From NCBI GenBank assembly GCA_003164895.1, contig PLUL01000006.1:19504-83503 (forward strand): DNA of 64,000 nucleotides. The letters run 5' to 3'. Source of the DNA: Bacteroidota bacterium. GTDB taxonomy: Bacteria > Bacteroidota > Bacteroidia > Palsa-948. The notes beneath the pieces were generated by a model. The model worked only from the letters and a program-made list of their open reading frames with translations. It was not told the origin of the DNA and searched no databases. A program made the translations under genes and the position numbers. Shown piece by piece: positions 16,650 to 28,939 of the stretch (positions are counted from its first letter, which is position 1; the number at the start of each line of letters is the position of its first letter).

Positions 16650-17012
16650 ATGGCAGACTTAAAGCAAATTGCAGAACAGTTAGTAAATTTAACTGTAAAA
16701 GATGTAAACGAATTGGCAAAAATACTCAAGGACGAATATGGTATTGAGCCAGCTGCCGCTGCTGCAGCACCAGTTGCTGCCGGAGCAGCCGCTGCTGAAA
16801 AATCTACTTTTGATGTTATTCTGAAAAGTGGTGGAGCTGCAAAACTTCAGGTTGTAAAATTGGTAAAAGAACTTACTGGTTTAGGACTTAAAGAAGCAAA
16901 AGATTTAGTGGATGCTGCACCAAAACCAATTAAAGAAGGTATCTCGAAAGAAGATGCTGAGTCGTTGAAAAAACAATTGACCGAAGCAGGAGCAGAAGTT
17001 GAAGTTAAATAA
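16650..17012 (+). CDS. rplL: 50S ribosomal protein bL12 (L7/L12)
   Basis: 120 residues: an N-terminal dimerisation domain, an Ala-rich hinge (about 33-52) and a C-terminal factor-binding domain with [20 protein letters not shown] and [12 protein letters not shown] hairpin 20 nt past the stop probably tunes read-through into rpoB. Confidence 0.97.
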   Translation: MADLKQIAEQLVNLTVKDVNELAKILKDEYGIEPAAAAAAPVAAGAAAAEKSTFDVILKSGGAAKLQVVKLVKELTGLGLKEAKDLVDAAPKPIKEGISKEDAESLKKQLTEAGAEVEVK

Positions 17013-17032
17013 ATTGTCAGATAGTTTTCTGA

Positions 17033-17069
17033 AGACCTCTCAATCCTAATCGAAGGATTGGGTAGGTCT
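17033..17069 (+). terminator. rplL-rpoB intergenic hairpin, probable attenuator
   Basis: AGACCT/AGGTCT and CAATCCT/AGGATTG pair to give a stem of 13 or more base pairs with a small internal bulge and a 6-nt loop. The sequence after it is AT-rich without a clean U run. Its position matches the partial terminator known between rplL and rpoB in E. coli. Confidence 0.65.
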
Positions 17070-17098
17070 ATTTGTGTTTATATTAACTTGAAATAGGA

Positions 17099-17147
17099 TT
17101 GGGAATTGGAAAAATAAAATTGTAAATCGTATTTCGTAAATCGTACA
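17099..17147. repeat. Heptamer array directly upstream of rpoB
   Basis: Seven units in strict 7-bp register, drifting from TTGGGAA and TTGGAAA to TCGTATT, TCGTAAA and TCGTACA. It ends 6 nt before the rpoB ATG and therefore forms the rpoB 5' leader downstream of the attenuator hairpin. Confidence 0.6.
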
Positions 17148-17153
17148 TTTTTT

Positions 17154-20100
17154 ATGGCTGCACAAAAGAAAAATCAGCGAGTAAACTTCGCCAGTTCAAA
17201 ACATCAGATCGATTATCCTGACTTTCTTGAAATCCAGGTGAAATCCTTTAAGGAATTCATGCAAGTGGATACTACTCCCGAGAACAGGAAGAACGAAGGA
17301 TTGTTTAAAGTTTTCTCTGAAAACTTTCCAATCTCTGATGCGCGAAATAATTTCGTACTCGAGTTTCTTGATTATTATGTTGACCCAACAAGATATTCCA
17401 TTGACGAGTGTCTTGAAAGAGGTTTGACTTATAATGTTCCCCTGAAAGCGCGCCTTCGTCTTTCATGCACAGACCCTGAACACGAAGATTTCAAAACCGT
17501 AATTCAGGATGTCTATCTCGGCACCATTCCGTACATGACTCCAAAAGGAAGTTTCATTATCAATGGAGCAGAACGTGTTATTGTTTCTCAGTTACACCGT
17601 TCACCTGGTGTGTTCTTCGGACAAAATCGACATCCGAATGGAAGCCGCCTCTACTCTGCCCGCGTAATTCCTTTCAAAGGAGCGTGGATTGAATTTGCAA
17701 CAGACATTAATAATGTGATGTATGCATACATTGACAGAAAGAAAAAACTTCCTGTTACTACTATGCTTCGCGCAATTGGTTTTGAAAACGACAAACAAAT
17801 TCTTGAGTTGTTCAATCTTGCTGATGAAATTACAGTTAATAAATCTTCTTTAAGTAAATCTATCGGTAGAAAATTAGCTGCCCGCGTTCTGAAAACATGG
17901 GTTGAAGATTTTGTGGATGAGGATACCGGTGAAGTTGTTTCCATCGAGCGTAACGAAGTATTGATTGAACGCGAAACTATTATTGCTGAAGAACATATTG
18001 AAACAATTCTGAACGCGAATGTGAAAACAATTATTCTTCACAAGGAAGATAAAGAGTTCAGTGATTACACAATTATTTATAACACGCTTCAAAAAGACCC
18101 GACCAATTCTTCAAAAGAAGCGGTTGAATATATTTATCGCCTGCTTCGTAACGCAGAACCACCGGATGAAGAAACAGCAAAAGCTGTAATTGAAAAACTC
18201 TTCTTCTCTGATAAGCGTTATGACCTGGGAGAAGTAGGACGTTTCCGTTTGAATAAAAAACTGAACCTTACTATTCCGGAAAATGTCCGCGTTCTTACAA
18301 AAGAAGATATTGTTGCGATCATTAAATTCCTCATTCAGCTTATCAATTTAAAAGTGAATGTGGATGATATTGATCACTTGAGCAACAGACGTGTTAGAAC
18401 AGTTGGAGAACAATTATCAACTCAGTTTGGCGTTGGTCTTGCGCGTATGGCACGTACCATTCGTGAGCGAATGAACGTTCGTGATAACGAAGTGTTTACT
18501 CCAATTGATTTGATTAATGCGAAAACATTATCGTCTGTAATTAATTCATTCTTCGGAACAAATCCGTTGTCGCAGTTCATGGATCAGACCAATCCGCTTG
18601 CCGAGGTAACTCATAAGCGCAGATTATCTGCACTCGGACCAGGCGGTTTATCAAGAGAACGTGCGGGCTTTGAAGTTCGTGACGTTCACTATACTCACTA
18701 TGGTCGTCTTTGTACCATTGAAACACCGGAAGGACCGAACATCGGTTTGATTTCTTCACTTTGTGTTTATGCGAAAATTAATAAACTCGGATTCATTGAA
18801 ACTCCTTATAGGGAAGTTAATGAAGGAAAAGTGGATCTGCATAAACCAGTTATTTATCTTACTGCGGAAGAAGAAGACGAAAAAGCTATTGCTCAGTCCA
18901 TGATGAACCTCAACGAAAAAGGTATGATCACGGATGAAAAAGTGAAAACTCGTTTTGAAGGAAACTATCCGTTGGTTGATCCAGATAAAGTTCACCTGAT
19001 GGATGTTGCTCCGAATCAAATTGCATCTATTGCCGCTTCACTCATTCCGTTTCTTGAACACGATGATGCGAACCGTGCACTGATGGGATCGAATATGATG
19101 CGCCAGGCAGTTCCGCTTCTTCGACCTGAAGCTCCGATCATCGGAACAGGATTGGAAAGAGATGTTGCTATGGATTCGCGAACTATTCTTACTGCTGAAC
19201 ATGATGGAGTAGTGGAGTATGTTGATGCGAAAGAAGTGGTGGTTCGTTATGACCGTGATGCAGACGAGAAATTATTAAGCTTTGAAGACGATGTAAGAAC
19301 CTATAACATCACCAAGTTCCGCAAGACAAATCAAAGCACATGCGTGAACCTCCGACCTGTTGTATCGAAAGGAGAAAAAGTAAAGAAAGGACAAATTCTG
19401 AGCGAAGGATACGGAACTCAGGATGGGGAATTAGCTCTTGGAAGAAATCTTACAGTAGCGTTCATGCCTTGGAAAGGATATAATTTTGAGGATGCGATCG
19501 TGATTTCCGAAAGAATGGTTCGCGAAGATATTTTCACTTCTATTCACGTGGATGAATATTCTTTGGAAGTACGCGAAACAAAACGCGGAATGGAAGAACT
19601 TACTTCTGATATTCCGAATGTTAGTGAAGAAGCGACAAAAAATCTTGACGAACAAGGAATTATCCGTGTTGGTTGCGAAGTAAAAGAAGGAGATATTCTT
19701 ATTGGAAAAATTACTCCGAAAGGCGAAACCGACCCATCACCGGAAGAAAAACTTTTGCGAGCTATTTTCGGAGACAAAGCCGGAGATGTGAAAGATGCTT
19801 CTTTGAGAATGCCATCATCTACCTACGGAATTGTAATGGAAACAAAACTTTTCTCTCGTTTAATGAAAGATAAAAAAGCCAAAACCGATGAGAAAGATGT
19901 TCTTGATAAAATTGACAAAGAGTTCAATCACAAGTTCGATGAACTAAAAACAAAACTTGTTGAAAAACTTATAAAACTTGTAAGCGGAAAATCTTCTCAG
20001 GGAGTTTTCAATTATCTGAAAGAAGAATTGGTTGATCGTGGAGCTAAATTCACTGAAAAAGCTCTCCATAAAATTGACGATTACACCGAAGTTAATCCAT

Positions 20101-20969
20101 ACAAATGGACTACAAGCAAAGAAGTGAACGATCAGATTTACGAAATACTTCACAACTATCGCGTGAAGTACAACGAAATTCTTGGCGATCACAAACGCAG
20201 GAAATTTGCTGTTCAAGTTGGAGATGAATTACCAGTTGGAATTATTCAGCTTGCGAAAGTTTATATCACCCAAAAGAGAAAGCTGAAAGTAGGAGATAAA
20301 ATGGCAGGACGCCACGGTAACAAAGGTATCGTTGCGAAAATTGTTCGCGATGAAGACATGCCGTTCCTTGAAGATGGAACTCCTGTTGACGTGGTTCTCA
20401 ATCCGCTGGGCGTACCTTCGCGTATGAACCTCGGACAGATTTATGAAACCGTTCTTGGATGGGCTGGACAGAAACTCGGAACAAAATTTGCAACTCCTAT
20501 TTTTGATGGAGCAACAAATGATGAGATCAATGCTTATACCGATCAGGCAGGACTCCCACGTTATGGAAAAACATATTTGCATGACGGAGAATCAGGAATG
20601 AAATTTGACCAGCCTGCAACTGTTGGTGTGATTTATATTTTGAAACTTCACCACATGGTGGATGACAAAATGCACGCGCGTTCTATCGGACCTTACTCGC
20701 TCATTACTCAGCAGCCGCTCGGTGGTAAAGCGCAGTTTGGAGGTCAAAGATTTGGTGAGATGGAAGTTTGGGCGCTCGAAGCATTTGGAGCTGCGCACAT
20801 TCTTCAGGAAGTTCTTACTGTAAAATCGGATGACGTGGTAGGAAGAACAAAAACATACGAAGCAATTGTGAAGGGAGATAATTTGCCTCTTCCTGGAATT
20901 CCTGAATCATTCAATGTATTGATGCACGAATTGAAAGGATTAGGTTTGAATATTTCTTTGCACGATTAA
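17154..20969 (+). CDS. rpoB: RNA polymerase subunit beta
   Basis: 1271 residues, full length. The rifampicin pocket reads [20 protein letters not shown] (473-491). Q474, D477, H487 and S492 correspond to E. coli Q513, D516, H526 and S531, so no classical resistance change is present. The C-terminal region has [12 protein letters not shown] and [20 protein letters not shown]. It follows the rplL attenuator and the heptamer-array leader and precedes rpoC by 34 nt. Confidence 0.99.
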   Translation: MAAQKKNQRVNFASSKHQIDYPDFLEIQVKSFKEFMQVDTTPENRKNEGLFKVFSENFPISDARNNFVLEFLDYYVDPTRYSIDECLERGLTYNVPLKARLRLSCTDPEHEDFKTVIQDVYLGTIPYMTPKGSFIINGAERVIVSQLHRSPGVFFGQNRHPNGSRLYSARVIPFKGAWIEFATDINNVMYAYIDRKKKLPVTTMLRAIGFENDKQILELFNLADEITVNKSSLSKSIGRKLAARVLKTWVEDFVDEDTGEVVSIERNEVLIERETIIAEEHIETILNANVKTIILHKEDKEFSDYTIIYNTLQKDPTNSSKEAVEYIYRLLRNAEPPDEETAKAVIEKLFFSDKRYDLGEVGRFRLNKKLNLTIPENVRVLTKEDIVAIIKFLIQLINLKVNVDDIDHLSNRRVRTVGEQLSTQFGVGLARMARTIRERMNVRDNEVFTPIDLINAKTLSSVINSFFGTNPLSQFMDQTNPLAEVTHKRRLSALGPGGLSRERAGFEVRDVHYTHYGRLCTIETPEGPNIGLISSLCVYAKINKLGFIETPYREVNEGKVDLHKPVIYLTAEEEDEKAIAQSMMNLNEKGMITDEKVKTRFEGNYPLVDPDKVHLMDVAPNQIASIAASLIPFLEHDDANRALMGSNMMRQAVPLLRPEAPIIGTGLERDVAMDSRTILTAEHDGVVEYVDAKEVVVRYDRDADEKLLSFEDDVRTYNITKFRKTNQSTCVNLRPVVSKGEKVKKGQILSEGYGTQDGELALGRNLTVAFMPWKGYNFEDAIVISERMVREDIFTSIHVDEYSLEVRETKRGMEELTSDIPNVSEEATKNLDEQGIIRVGCEVKEGDILIGKITPKGETDPSPEEKLLRAIFGDKAGDVKDASLRMPSSTYGIVMETKLFSRLMKDKKAKTDEKDVLDKIDKEFNHKFDELKTKLVEKLIKLVSGKSSQGVFNYLKEELVDRGAKFTEKALHKIDDYTEVNPYKWTTSKEVNDQIYEILHNYRVKYNEILGDHKRRKFAVQVGDELPVGIIQLAKVYITQKRKLKVGDKMAGRHGNKGIVAKIVRDEDMPFLEDGTPVDVVLNPLGVPSRMNLGQIYETVLGWAGQKLGTKFATPIFDGATNDEINAYTDQAGLPRYGKTYLHDGESGMKFDQPATVGVIYILKLHHMVDDKMHARSIGPYSLITQQPLGGKAQFGGQRFGEMEVWALEAFGAAHILQEVLTVKSDDVVGRTKTYEAIVKGDNLPLPGIPESFNVLMHELKGLGLNISLHD

Positions 20970-21003
20970 CGAAAAATAATTAACGAAAAAACGTTTCCAA
21001 TAT

Positions 21004-24000
21004 ATGAAAAACGACTCAAGGCCTAAAAGCAACTTTACCAAGGTTACAATTTCGTTAGCTTCCCCCGAACAAATTCTGGAGTGGAGCCACGGTGAAGTAA
21101 CAAAGCCGGAAACAATTAACTACCGCACTTACAAACCTGAACGCGATGGTTTGTTTTGCGAGCGAATTTTTGGTCCTGTGAAGGATTGGGAATGTCATTG
21201 CGGAAAATACAAGCGCATTCGTTATAAAGGAATTGTTTGCGACCGTTGCGGTGTGGAAGTAACCGAGAAAAAAGTTCGCAGAGAAAGAATGGGGCACATC
21301 AATTTGGTGGTTCCTGTAATTCATATTTGGTATTTCCGTTCGCTTCCAAATAAAATTGGTGCGCTGCTTGGATTGCCTACCAAGAAATTGGAAATGATAA
21401 TTTATTACGAGCGTTATGTGGTAATTAATCCAGGTGTAAAAGCTGCTGATGGAGTAAAATATCTTGATTTCTTAAGTGAAGAAGAATACATCAAAGCACT
21501 TGATTCGCTTCCAAAAGATAATCAGTTCCTTGACGACAAAGACCCGAATAAATTTGTTGCAAAGATGGGTGGCGAAGCAATTATTGATTTAATGAGCAGA
21601 CTTAATTTGGATGATCTTTCTTTTAGCTTGCGTGCTACAGCAAACAACGAACTTTCTCAGCAAAAGAAAAATGAAGCACTGAAACGTTTGCAAACCGTTG
21701 AAGCATTCAGACAAGCAAACAAGCATGTTGAAAACCGCCCTGAGTGGACAGTAATTAAAATATTACCTGTTATTCCACCTGAACTTCGTCCGCTTGTGCC
21801 TTTGGATGGCGGTCGTTTTGCAACTTCGGATTTAAATGATTTGTACAGACGCGTTATCATTCGCAATAATCGCTTGAAACGTTTGATTGAAATAAAAGCA
21901 CCTGAAGTTATTTTACGTAATGAAAAACGTATGCTTCAGGAATCTGTTGACTCGCTGTTTGATAATTCACGCAAAGCAAGCGCTGTTAAAACAGATGCTA
22001 ATCGTCCGTTAAAATCTCTTTCAGATAGTTTGAAAGGAAAACAAGGACGTTTCCGCCAGAACTTACTTGGAAAACGTGTTGACTATTCAGGTCGTTCAGT
22101 TATCGTTGTTGGTCCTGAATTAAAACTCCACGAGTGTGGACTTCCAAAAGATATGGCTGCGGAATTGTTCAAGCCATTTATCATTAGAAAACTTTTAGAA
22201 CGCGGTGTTGTTAAAACAGTGAAGTCAGCGAAAAAAATTGTTGACAGAAAAGAACCTATCGTTTGGGATATTTTGGAAAACACAATGAAAGGACATCCAG
22301 TTCTTCTCAATCGTGCTCCCACACTTCACAGATTAGGTATTCAGGCATTTCAGCCAAAACTTATCGAAGGAAAAGCAATTCAGTTGCATCCGCTGGTATG
22401 TACTGCGTTCAATGCCGACTTTGACGGAGACCAGATGGCGGTTCACGTTCCACTAAGTCATGCTGCTGTTCTTGAAGCACAAATACTAATGCTTGCTTCT
22501 CATAATATTTTGAACCCTGCCAATGGAGCTCCGGTTGCGGTTCCTTCTCAGGACATGGTTCTTGGTTTATATTACATGACCAAAGCAAGAAAAAATTCAA
22601 AAGAGCATAAAGTAAAAGGCGAAGGAATTATTTTCTATTCAGCGGAAGAAGTTGTTATTGCTTACAGCGAAGGAAAAGTTGATTTGCACGCCATGATTAA
22701 AGTGCGCATTGAAAATTTAAAAAATGAAAAAGGAGAATTGGTTAAAGGCATCATTGAAACCACAGTCGGAAGAGTGATGTTCAATCAAGTTGCTCCGAAA
22801 GAAGTAGGATATTTGAACGAAGTAATGACTAAAAAATCTCTCCGCGATATTATCGGAGATGTTTTGAAAGTTGCAGGAACAGCGAAAGCTGCTAAGTTTC
22901 TCGATGATATTAAAGAACTTGGATTCATGCACGCGTTCAAAGGAGGTTTGTCATTTAATTTGGATGATGTGATGGTTTCTGAAGATAAAAAGAAACTCAT
23001 TGACGAAGCATACAAAGAGGTTGAAGATGTTGTAGAAAATTACAATCAAGGTTTCATCACAAATAATGAGCGTTACAATCAGGTTATTGATATTTGGACT
23101 CACACAAATTCCAAGCTCACTAAAAAAGTAATGGACCGTTTGACTGCTGACAAGCAGGGATTCAATTCTATTTTCATGATGCTGGATTCCGGTGCGAGAG
23201 GTTCGAAAGAACAAATTCGTCAGCTGAGCGGAATGCGCGGACTGATGGCTCGTCCTCACAAATCAGGAATGGTTGGCGGAGAAATTATTGAGAATCCGGT
23301 TATCTCAAACTTCAGAGAAGGATTATCTATTCACGAATATTTTATTTCAACGCACGGAGCGCGTAAAGGTCTTGCCGATACAGCGCTGAAAACTGCTGAT
23401 GCTGGATATTTAACAAGACGTTTGGTTGACGTTGCTCAGGACGTTATCATCACATATGAAGACTGCGGAACACTTCGCGGACTAATGGCTTCTGCTCTCA
23501 AAAAGAACGATGAAATTGTTGAGCCGTTGTATGACCGTATTCTCGGACGTGTTGCTTTGAACGATGTAGTTCATCCTCTCACAGGAGAATTAATTATTTC
23601 TTCTGGAAAAGAAATCACAGAAGATTATGCAACCAAAATAGAAAACTCACCAATCGAAGCAGTTGAAATTCGTTCGGTACTTACCTGCGAATCAAAACTT
23701 GGTGTGTGTGCAAAATGTTACGGCAGAAATCTTTCAACCGGTAGAATGGTTCAGAAAGGTGAAGCGGTTGGCGTTATCGCAGCACAATCCATTGGTGAGC
23801 CTGGAACGCAGTTAACACTTCGTACATTCCACGTGGGTGGTGTGGCAGGAGGTACAACTTCTTCTTCGCGCATTGAATCAAAATACGATGGTCTTGTGGA
23901 GATAGATGAATTGCGTACAGTTGAACGTAAAAATACTGATGGTAAAAAAGTAAAAGTGGTAGTTGGTCGTTCTGCTGAAATCAGAATTGTTGATGCAACT

Positions 24001-25305
24001 ACTAAAATTGCTCTTACTACAGGTTACATTCCTTACGGTTCGCAATTATATGTATCTGCAGGGGAGAAAGTGAAAAAAGGAACATTGCTCTGCGATTGGG
24101 ATCCATATAATGCAGTTATCATTGCTGACTTTCAGGGAAAAATTGAGTTCGAAAACATCGAAGAAGGAATTACTTTCCGCGAAGAGTTTGACGAACAAAC
24201 AGGTTTCCGTGAAAAAGTTATTACTGAAACAAAAGATAAAACAAAAAATCCAATCATCAAGATTGTTGACAAGAAGGGCGATCCGTTAAAATCATATAAC
24301 ATTCCTGTAAGCGCGCACATGTCGGTGAATGCTGGCGATGGTGTTGAGACAGGACAAATTCTTGTTAAGATTCCACGTACTACAGGAAAATCTGGCGACA
24401 TCACAGGAGGTCTGCCGCGTGTAACGGAATTATTCGAAGCACGTAATCCAAGCAGCCCCGCAGCAGTTTCTGAGATTGACGGTATTGTAACTTTCGGAAA
24501 AATAAAACGTGGTAACCGCGAGGTTCAGGTGGAAGCGAAAACAGGCGAGATAAAAAAATATCTCGTTCGTTTGTCAAATCACATCCTCGTGCAGGAAAAT
24601 GATTTCGTAAAAGCAGGCGAGCAGCTTACCGATGGAGCCATTGCTCCTGCTGATATCCTTGCCATCAAAGGACCAACTGCAGTACAAGAATATTTAGTAA
24701 ACGAAGTTCAGGAAGTTTATCGTTTACAAGGTGTAAAAATAAATGACAAACATTTTGAAGTTATTGTGAAACAAATGATGCGCAAGGTGGAAATTGACGA
24801 TGCAGGCGATACTATCTTCCTGCCAAAGCAATTCACCAACCGTGCAGATTTCATGGATGAGAACGACAGTTTGTTCGGATGCAAAATGGTAACTGAAGGC
24901 GGAGATTCAACAACTATGAAAGCAGGCATGATAGTTAACGCACGTAAACTGCGCGATGAAAATGCTGCATTAAAACGCAAAGGTGAAAAACTTGTTCAGG
25001 CACGCGATGCAATTCTTGCAACCGCACGTCCTGTATTGCAAGGTATCACACGCGCTTCGCTGCAAACAAACAGTTTTATTTCGGCAGCATCGTTCCAGGA
25101 AACAACCAAGGTGCTCAGTACGGGCGCTTGCGAAGGAAGAATGGACGATCTATCAGGATTGAAAGAGAACGTTATTGTAGGGCATTTGATCCCTGCTGGA
25201 ACAGGATTGCGCGAATACGAAAAAATAATTGTTGGCTCCAAAGAAGAATTTGATCGCCTCATGGCATCGAAAACTGAGAACACCGTAGAAGAACAGGAAG
25301 CATAA
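21004..25305 (+). CDS. rpoC: RNA polymerase subunit beta'
   Basis: 1433 residues. The N-terminal zinc ribbon uses C64, C66, C79 and C82. The catalytic motif NADFDGD is at 470-476, with its three Asp binding the active-site Mg. The second zinc site is in [13 protein letters not shown], and the trigger-loop region follows in [20 protein letters not shown]. It ends the ribosomal/RNA polymerase operon; a hairpin-forming repeat array begins immediately after the stop codon. Confidence 0.99.
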   Translation: MKNDSRPKSNFTKVTISLASPEQILEWSHGEVTKPETINYRTYKPERDGLFCERIFGPVKDWECHCGKYKRIRYKGIVCDRCGVEVTEKKVRRERMGHINLVVPVIHIWYFRSLPNKIGALLGLPTKKLEMIIYYERYVVINPGVKAADGVKYLDFLSEEEYIKALDSLPKDNQFLDDKDPNKFVAKMGGEAIIDLMSRLNLDDLSFSLRATANNELSQQKKNEALKRLQTVEAFRQANKHVENRPEWTVIKILPVIPPELRPLVPLDGGRFATSDLNDLYRRVIIRNNRLKRLIEIKAPEVILRNEKRMLQESVDSLFDNSRKASAVKTDANRPLKSLSDSLKGKQGRFRQNLLGKRVDYSGRSVIVVGPELKLHECGLPKDMAAELFKPFIIRKLLERGVVKTVKSAKKIVDRKEPIVWDILENTMKGHPVLLNRAPTLHRLGIQAFQPKLIEGKAIQLHPLVCTAFNADFDGDQMAVHVPLSHAAVLEAQILMLASHNILNPANGAPVAVPSQDMVLGLYYMTKARKNSKEHKVKGEGIIFYSAEEVVIAYSEGKVDLHAMIKVRIENLKNEKGELVKGIIETTVGRVMFNQVAPKEVGYLNEVMTKKSLRDIIGDVLKVAGTAKAAKFLDDIKELGFMHAFKGGLSFNLDDVMVSEDKKKLIDEAYKEVEDVVENYNQGFITNNERYNQVIDIWTHTNSKLTKKVMDRLTADKQGFNSIFMMLDSGARGSKEQIRQLSGMRGLMARPHKSGMVGGEIIENPVISNFREGLSIHEYFISTHGARKGLADTALKTADAGYLTRRLVDVAQDVIITYEDCGTLRGLMASALKKNDEIVEPLYDRILGRVALNDVVHPLTGELIISSGKEITEDYATKIENSPIEAVEIRSVLTCESKLGVCAKCYGRNLSTGRMVQKGEAVGVIAAQSIGEPGTQLTLRTFHVGGVAGGTTSSSRIESKYDGLVEIDELRTVERKNTDGKKVKVVVGRSAEIRIVDATTKIALTTGYIPYGSQLYVSAGEKVKKGTLLCDWDPYNAVIIADFQGKIEFENIEEGITFREEFDEQTGFREKVITETKDKTKNPIIKIVDKKGDPLKSYNIPVSAHMSVNAGDGVETGQILVKIPRTTGKSGDITGGLPRVTELFEARNPSSPAAVSEIDGIVTFGKIKRGNREVQVEAKTGEIKKYLVRLSNHILVQENDFVKAGEQLTDGAIAPADILAIKGPTAVQEYLVNEVQEVYRLQGVKINDKHFEVIVKQMMRKVEIDDAGDTIFLPKQFTNRADFMDENDSLFGCKMVTEGGDSTTMKAGMIVNARKLRDENAALKRKGEKLVQARDAILATARPVLQGITRASLQTNSFISAASFQETTKVLSTGACEGRMDDLSGLKENVIVGHLIPAGTGLREYEKIIVGSKEEFDRLMASKTENTVEEQEA

Positions 25306-25378
25306 AAGTTACAGATTACAGGTTGCAGATTGTGGGTTGTCTTAACCTGTAATTTGTAACCTGTAACTTGCAATATTG
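25306..25378 (+). repeat. Inverted heptamer array after rpoC
   Basis: Ten 7-bp units from 25309. The first half has TTACAGA/TTACAGG-type units and the second half AACCTGT-type units, which are the reverse complement. Arms 25306-25331 and 25344-25369 therefore pair over 26 positions with few mismatches, making a long hairpin. It may act as the rpoBC transcript end, although no U tract follows. Confidence 0.65.
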
Positions 25379-25385
25379 ATTTTAC

Positions 25386-25715
25386 ATGGAAAACAAAAAC
25401 AATCTTAAGCCGATCGAAAACCAACTCAACATCGAGTTGAGCGAAGAAGTGGCAGAAGGAATTTATTCCAATCTCGCCATCATCACTCATTCACATTCTG
25501 AATTTGCATTGGATTTTATAAAAGTGATGCCGGGAATTCCTAAGGCAAAAGTAAAAGCGCGCATCATTCTTACTCCGCAACATGCAAAGCGATTGATGAA
25601 AGCGCTGAAAGATAATATCTCCAAATACGAAAGTGTTCACGGAGATATTAAAGATACCGAAGTTCCTCATGGTGCTTTGCCTCTTACTTTTGGCGGACCT
25701 GCCGCACAGGCGTAA
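25386..25715 (+). CDS. DUF3467 family protein
   Basis: A 109-residue cytoplasmic protein matching the small DUF3467 family: INIELSEEVAEGIYSNLAII-like core (here LNIELSEEVAEGIYSNLAII), then TPQHAKRLMKALKDNISKYE. Function unknown. It often follows rpoC in Bacteroidota, and here it lies 80 nt downstream behind the inverted heptamer array. No membrane segment or signal is visible. The conserved position suggests a link to transcription, but that is inference only. Confidence 0.85.
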   Translation: MENKNNLKPIENQLNIELSEEVAEGIYSNLAIITHSHSEFALDFIKVMPGIPKAKVKARIILTPQHAKRLMKALKDNISKYESVHGDIKDTEVPHGALPLTFGGPAAQA

Positions 25716-25877
25716 GAATTTTATTTTACCTACCCTTTCGTCATATTTTCAATTTCTTCATAGTCAATTCGGCACATTCACTTTCTATTGTGTGAATATA
25801 TTCTGCCATTGTTGCCTGATTGTTATCATATGATAGGTTGGAGAAATTATTGACATTCGTACACTAAATAAAAAAAT

Positions 25878-28556
25878 ATGAACTTAGAAAAATTCACTCT
25901 CAAATCTCAGGAAGCCATTCAGCAGGCACAGCAAATTGCTATGACCAATGAACATCAGGCGATTGAGAACGGACATATCCTGAAAGGAATTCTTTCTGTG
26001 GATGAATCCGTAACTCCTTTTTTACTGAAGAAGATGAATGTCAATGTCGTCATTTTCACAAAAGCGTTGGATAAAATTATTGAATCATATCCTAAAGTTT
26101 CCGGAGGCAATGGACAACAACATCTTTCCAATCCTGCAACGCAGGCGGTGAGCAAGGCGCAGACTTATATGAAAGAATTCAGCGATGAGTATGTGAGCAT
26201 TGAACTGTTGCTGCTTGGAATTCTTTCAGCAAAGGATTCTGTTTCGCAAATGATGAAAGATAGTGGTATCACGGAAAAAGATTTGAAAGCTGCTATCAAA
26301 GAACTTCGCAAGGGAGAAAATGTTACTTCTCATTCGCAGGAAGAAACTTACAATGCGCTGAAAAAATTTGCCATCAATTTTAACGAGCAAGCGAAGAACG
26401 GCAAACTTGATCCTGTAATTGGTCGTGATGAAGAGATTCGTAGAGTGTTACAAATCCTCACACGCAGAACAAAGAACAATCCCATTTTGGTTGGTGAACC
26501 AGGAGTTGGTAAAACTGCCATTGCAGAAGGCATCGCTCACCGGATTGTGGATGGCGATGTGCCGGATAATTTGAAATCAAAACAATTGTTTTCGCTTGAC
26601 ATGGCAGCATTGATTGCCGGAGCAAAATACAAAGGCGAATTTGAAGAAAGATTAAAATCCGTAGTGAAAGAAGTAACTAGTTCCAACGGAGAAATAATTT
26701 TGTTCATAGATGAAATTCACACGCTCATTGGAGCAGGCGGTGGTGAAGGCGCGATGGATGCAGCAAATATTTTAAAACCTGCTCTTGCCCGCGGAGAATT
26801 GCGTGCCATTGGTGCAACCACGCTTGGTGAATTTCAGAAATATTTTGAAAAAGACAAGGCTCTGGAAAGACGTTTTCAGAAAGTGATGATAGATGAACCA
26901 AGCACTGAAGATGCTATTTCCATGCTTCGCGGCATCAAGGAAAAATATGAAACGCATCACAAGGTTAGAATTAAAGATGAAGCGATCATTGCTTCAGTTG
27001 AATTATCTCAGAGATATATTACTGAACGTTTTCTTCCTGACAAAGCAATAGATTTAATTGACGAAGCTGCTTCCAAACTCAGAATGGAAATGAATTCTAT
27101 GCCAGTTGAGTTGGATGAAGTCGAGAGAAAGATTCGTCAGTTAGAAATTGAACGTGAAGCAATCAAGCGTGAGAATGATAAATCAAAATTAGAAAATCTT
27201 AATAAAGAAATTGCTGAGCTAAATGACAAACGCAGTAAACTGCGCGCCCAGTGGAAATCGGAAAAAGAAATTGTAGAAGGAATACAAAAAGAAAAAGAAA
27301 GCATTGAGCATCTGAAACTGGAAGCTACTCAGGCAGAACGCGAAGGCAACTACGGAAAAGTTGCTGAAATACGCTATGGAAAAGTGAAAGACGCCGAACA
27401 AAAATTGGAAGAGTTCAAAACTAAACTTTCAAAAATGCAGTTGAGCGGAAGCAATATGCTCAAAGAAGAAGTAGATGCGGAAGATATTGCAGATGTGATC
27501 TCGCGCTGGACGGGAATTCCAGTAAGCAAAATGCTTCAGAGCGATAAGGAAAAACTTTTACATCTGGAAGAAGAACTGCACAAGCGCATCATCGGGCAGG
27601 AAGAAGCGGTTACTGCCGTTGCAAATGCCATTCGCAGAAGCCGTGCGGGATTGCAAGATATGAAACGCCCGATCGGTTCATTCATTTTTCTAGGAACAAC
27701 AGGTGTAGGAAAAACAGAACTTGCAAAAGCTCTTGCCGATTATTTATTTAACAATGAAAACTCGATGACGCGAATTGACATGAGCGAATATCAGGAGCGC
27801 CATGCCGTTTCCCGTTTGGTGGGTGCGCCTCCGGGATATGTGGGTTATGAAGAAGGTGGTCAACTCACCGAAGCAGTTCGCAGAAAACCTTATTCAGTTG
27901 TACTGCTGGATGAAATCGAGAAAGCACATCCTGATGTGTTCAATATTCTTTTGCAGGTGCTGGATGACGGCAGGCTGACCGACAATAAAGGAAGGGTTGC
28001 GAGTTTCAAAAACACAATCATCATCATGACCTCCAACATCGGTTCGCATATCATTCAGGAGAACATGGAAAAGATGGACGAGTTTAACCGTAAGAATATT
28101 CTGGATGCGACAAAAATTGCAGTGATGGAGTTGTTGAGAAAAACTGTTCGTCCTGAATTCTTGAACCGAGTGGATGAAACCATCATGTTTAGTCCGTTGA
28201 CGAAAAAAGATGTGCGCAAAATTGCAGAGTTGCAACTCGGCATGCTGGAGAAAAAATTAGCCGACTTAGGTATCCGTCTAACCGCTAGCGAATTCGCTTT
28301 GGATTGGCTTTCACAACAAGGTTACGATCCACAGTTTGGCGCACGACCTATTAAGCGCGTGATACAAAAAAATGTTCTGGATGAATTATCCAAACAACTG
28401 CTGGCAGGAACGGTTGAGAAAAATTCAGAAATAGTGATGGATGTATTTGACGACCCCGATGAAAAGAACGGGGCAGGAAAAATTGTTTTCAGAAAACCAA
28501 TCAAGGAATCTGAGAAATCAAATGGAAGTGCGAAAAAGAAAAAGGAGAAAGTGTGA
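25878..28556 (+). CDS. clpB: Chaperone ATPase ClpB
   Basis: An 892-residue Hsp100 disaggregase. The N-terminal Clp repeats (1-150) are followed by two AAA+ modules. Walker A motifs are at 206-213 (GEPGVGKT) and 606-613 (GTTGVGKT), with [13 protein letters not shown] and [13 protein letters not shown] as Walker B regions. Between them is the long coiled-coil M domain (about 410-530) that defines ClpB rather than ClpA/C. It threads aggregated proteins with DnaK. The 162-nt upstream region contains ATCATATGAT, a 10-bp palindrome at 25826-25835, but no recognisable heat-shock element. Confidence 0.97.
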   Translation: MNLEKFTLKSQEAIQQAQQIAMTNEHQAIENGHILKGILSVDESVTPFLLKKMNVNVVIFTKALDKIIESYPKVSGGNGQQHLSNPATQAVSKAQTYMKEFSDEYVSIELLLLGILSAKDSVSQMMKDSGITEKDLKAAIKELRKGENVTSHSQEETYNALKKFAINFNEQAKNGKLDPVIGRDEEIRRVLQILTRRTKNNPILVGEPGVGKTAIAEGIAHRIVDGDVPDNLKSKQLFSLDMAALIAGAKYKGEFEERLKSVVKEVTSSNGEIILFIDEIHTLIGAGGGEGAMDAANILKPALARGELRAIGATTLGEFQKYFEKDKALERRFQKVMIDEPSTEDAISMLRGIKEKYETHHKVRIKDEAIIASVELSQRYITERFLPDKAIDLIDEAASKLRMEMNSMPVELDEVERKIRQLEIEREAIKRENDKSKLENLNKEIAELNDKRSKLRAQWKSEKEIVEGIQKEKESIEHLKLEATQAEREGNYGKVAEIRYGKVKDAEQKLEEFKTKLSKMQLSGSNMLKEEVDAEDIADVISRWTGIPVSKMLQSDKEKLLHLEEELHKRIIGQEEAVTAVANAIRRSRAGLQDMKRPIGSFIFLGTTGVGKTELAKALADYLFNNENSMTRIDMSEYQERHAVSRLVGAPPGYVGYEEGGQLTEAVRRKPYSVVLLDEIEKAHPDVFNILLQVLDDGRLTDNKGRVASFKNTIIIMTSNIGSHIIQENMEKMDEFNRKNILDATKIAVMELLRKTVRPEFLNRVDETIMFSPLTKKDVRKIAELQLGMLEKKLADLGIRLTASEFALDWLSQQGYDPQFGARPIKRVIQKNVLDELSKQLLAGTVEKNSEIVMDVFDDPDEKNGAGKIVFRKPIKESEKSNGSAKKKKEKV

Positions 28557-28599
28557 TTTGTATTAATGTATTTTATGACAGAGTTAACATTGAAATTAT

Positions 28600-28607
28600 T
28601 ATCTTTG
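28600..28607 (+). promoter_or_regulatory. TAnnTTTG element before small unknown gene
   Basis: TATCTTTG, an exact match to the -7 consensus. It is 22 nt upstream of a 19-codon reading frame (28630-28689) and 66 nt upstream of the 74-residue gene. Confidence 0.4.
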
Positions 28608-28673
28608 AATAACAAAAGACAACAGCATCATGACAAGAGAAAAAAGAATTGAATTAATCCCTACAGAAAAACT

Positions 28674-28898
28674 ATGGAAAAAAATATAAGAACATCCAAC
28701 ATTGACATTGTTATTAAAGCCCAAGAAGGCGCAGTAGTTTTTGAAATCAAAGACCCCAAGCAACTAAACAGAGCTTTGCTTAACGACATTAAGCAGGATT
28801 TTTTCTTTCTCCAAAAAGATTCCATTGTGATTTATCCTGAACAAAAAATTGTTGATACACAAGGAATATTTTTAGAAGATACTTCACGGCTTATCTAA
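28674..28898 (+). CDS. Small protein of unknown function
   Basis: 74 residues, beginning MEKNIRTSNIDIVIKAQEGA. It has alternating beta-like and charged segments and ends in EDTSRLI; no signal, membrane segment or metal motif. A 19-codon frame (28630-28689, MTREKRIELIPTEKLWKKI) overlaps its first five codons and could be a translation-coupled leader peptide. I do not recognise the family. It lies alone between clpB and a convergent radical SAM gene, with its own promoter-like element. Confidence 0.5.
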   Translation: MEKNIRTSNIDIVIKAQEGAVVFEIKDPKQLNRALLNDIKQDFFFLQKDSIVIYPEQKIVDTQGIFLEDTSRLI

Positions 28899-28939
28899 AA
28901 AGAGATTGCTTTGGTTGTTTCCTCTCTCGCAATTACGTA

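Noticed and set aside
25826..25835. Palindrome before clpB as a heat-shock operator
   Set aside because: A single 10-bp AT-rich palindrome does not match CIRCE or any element I can name.
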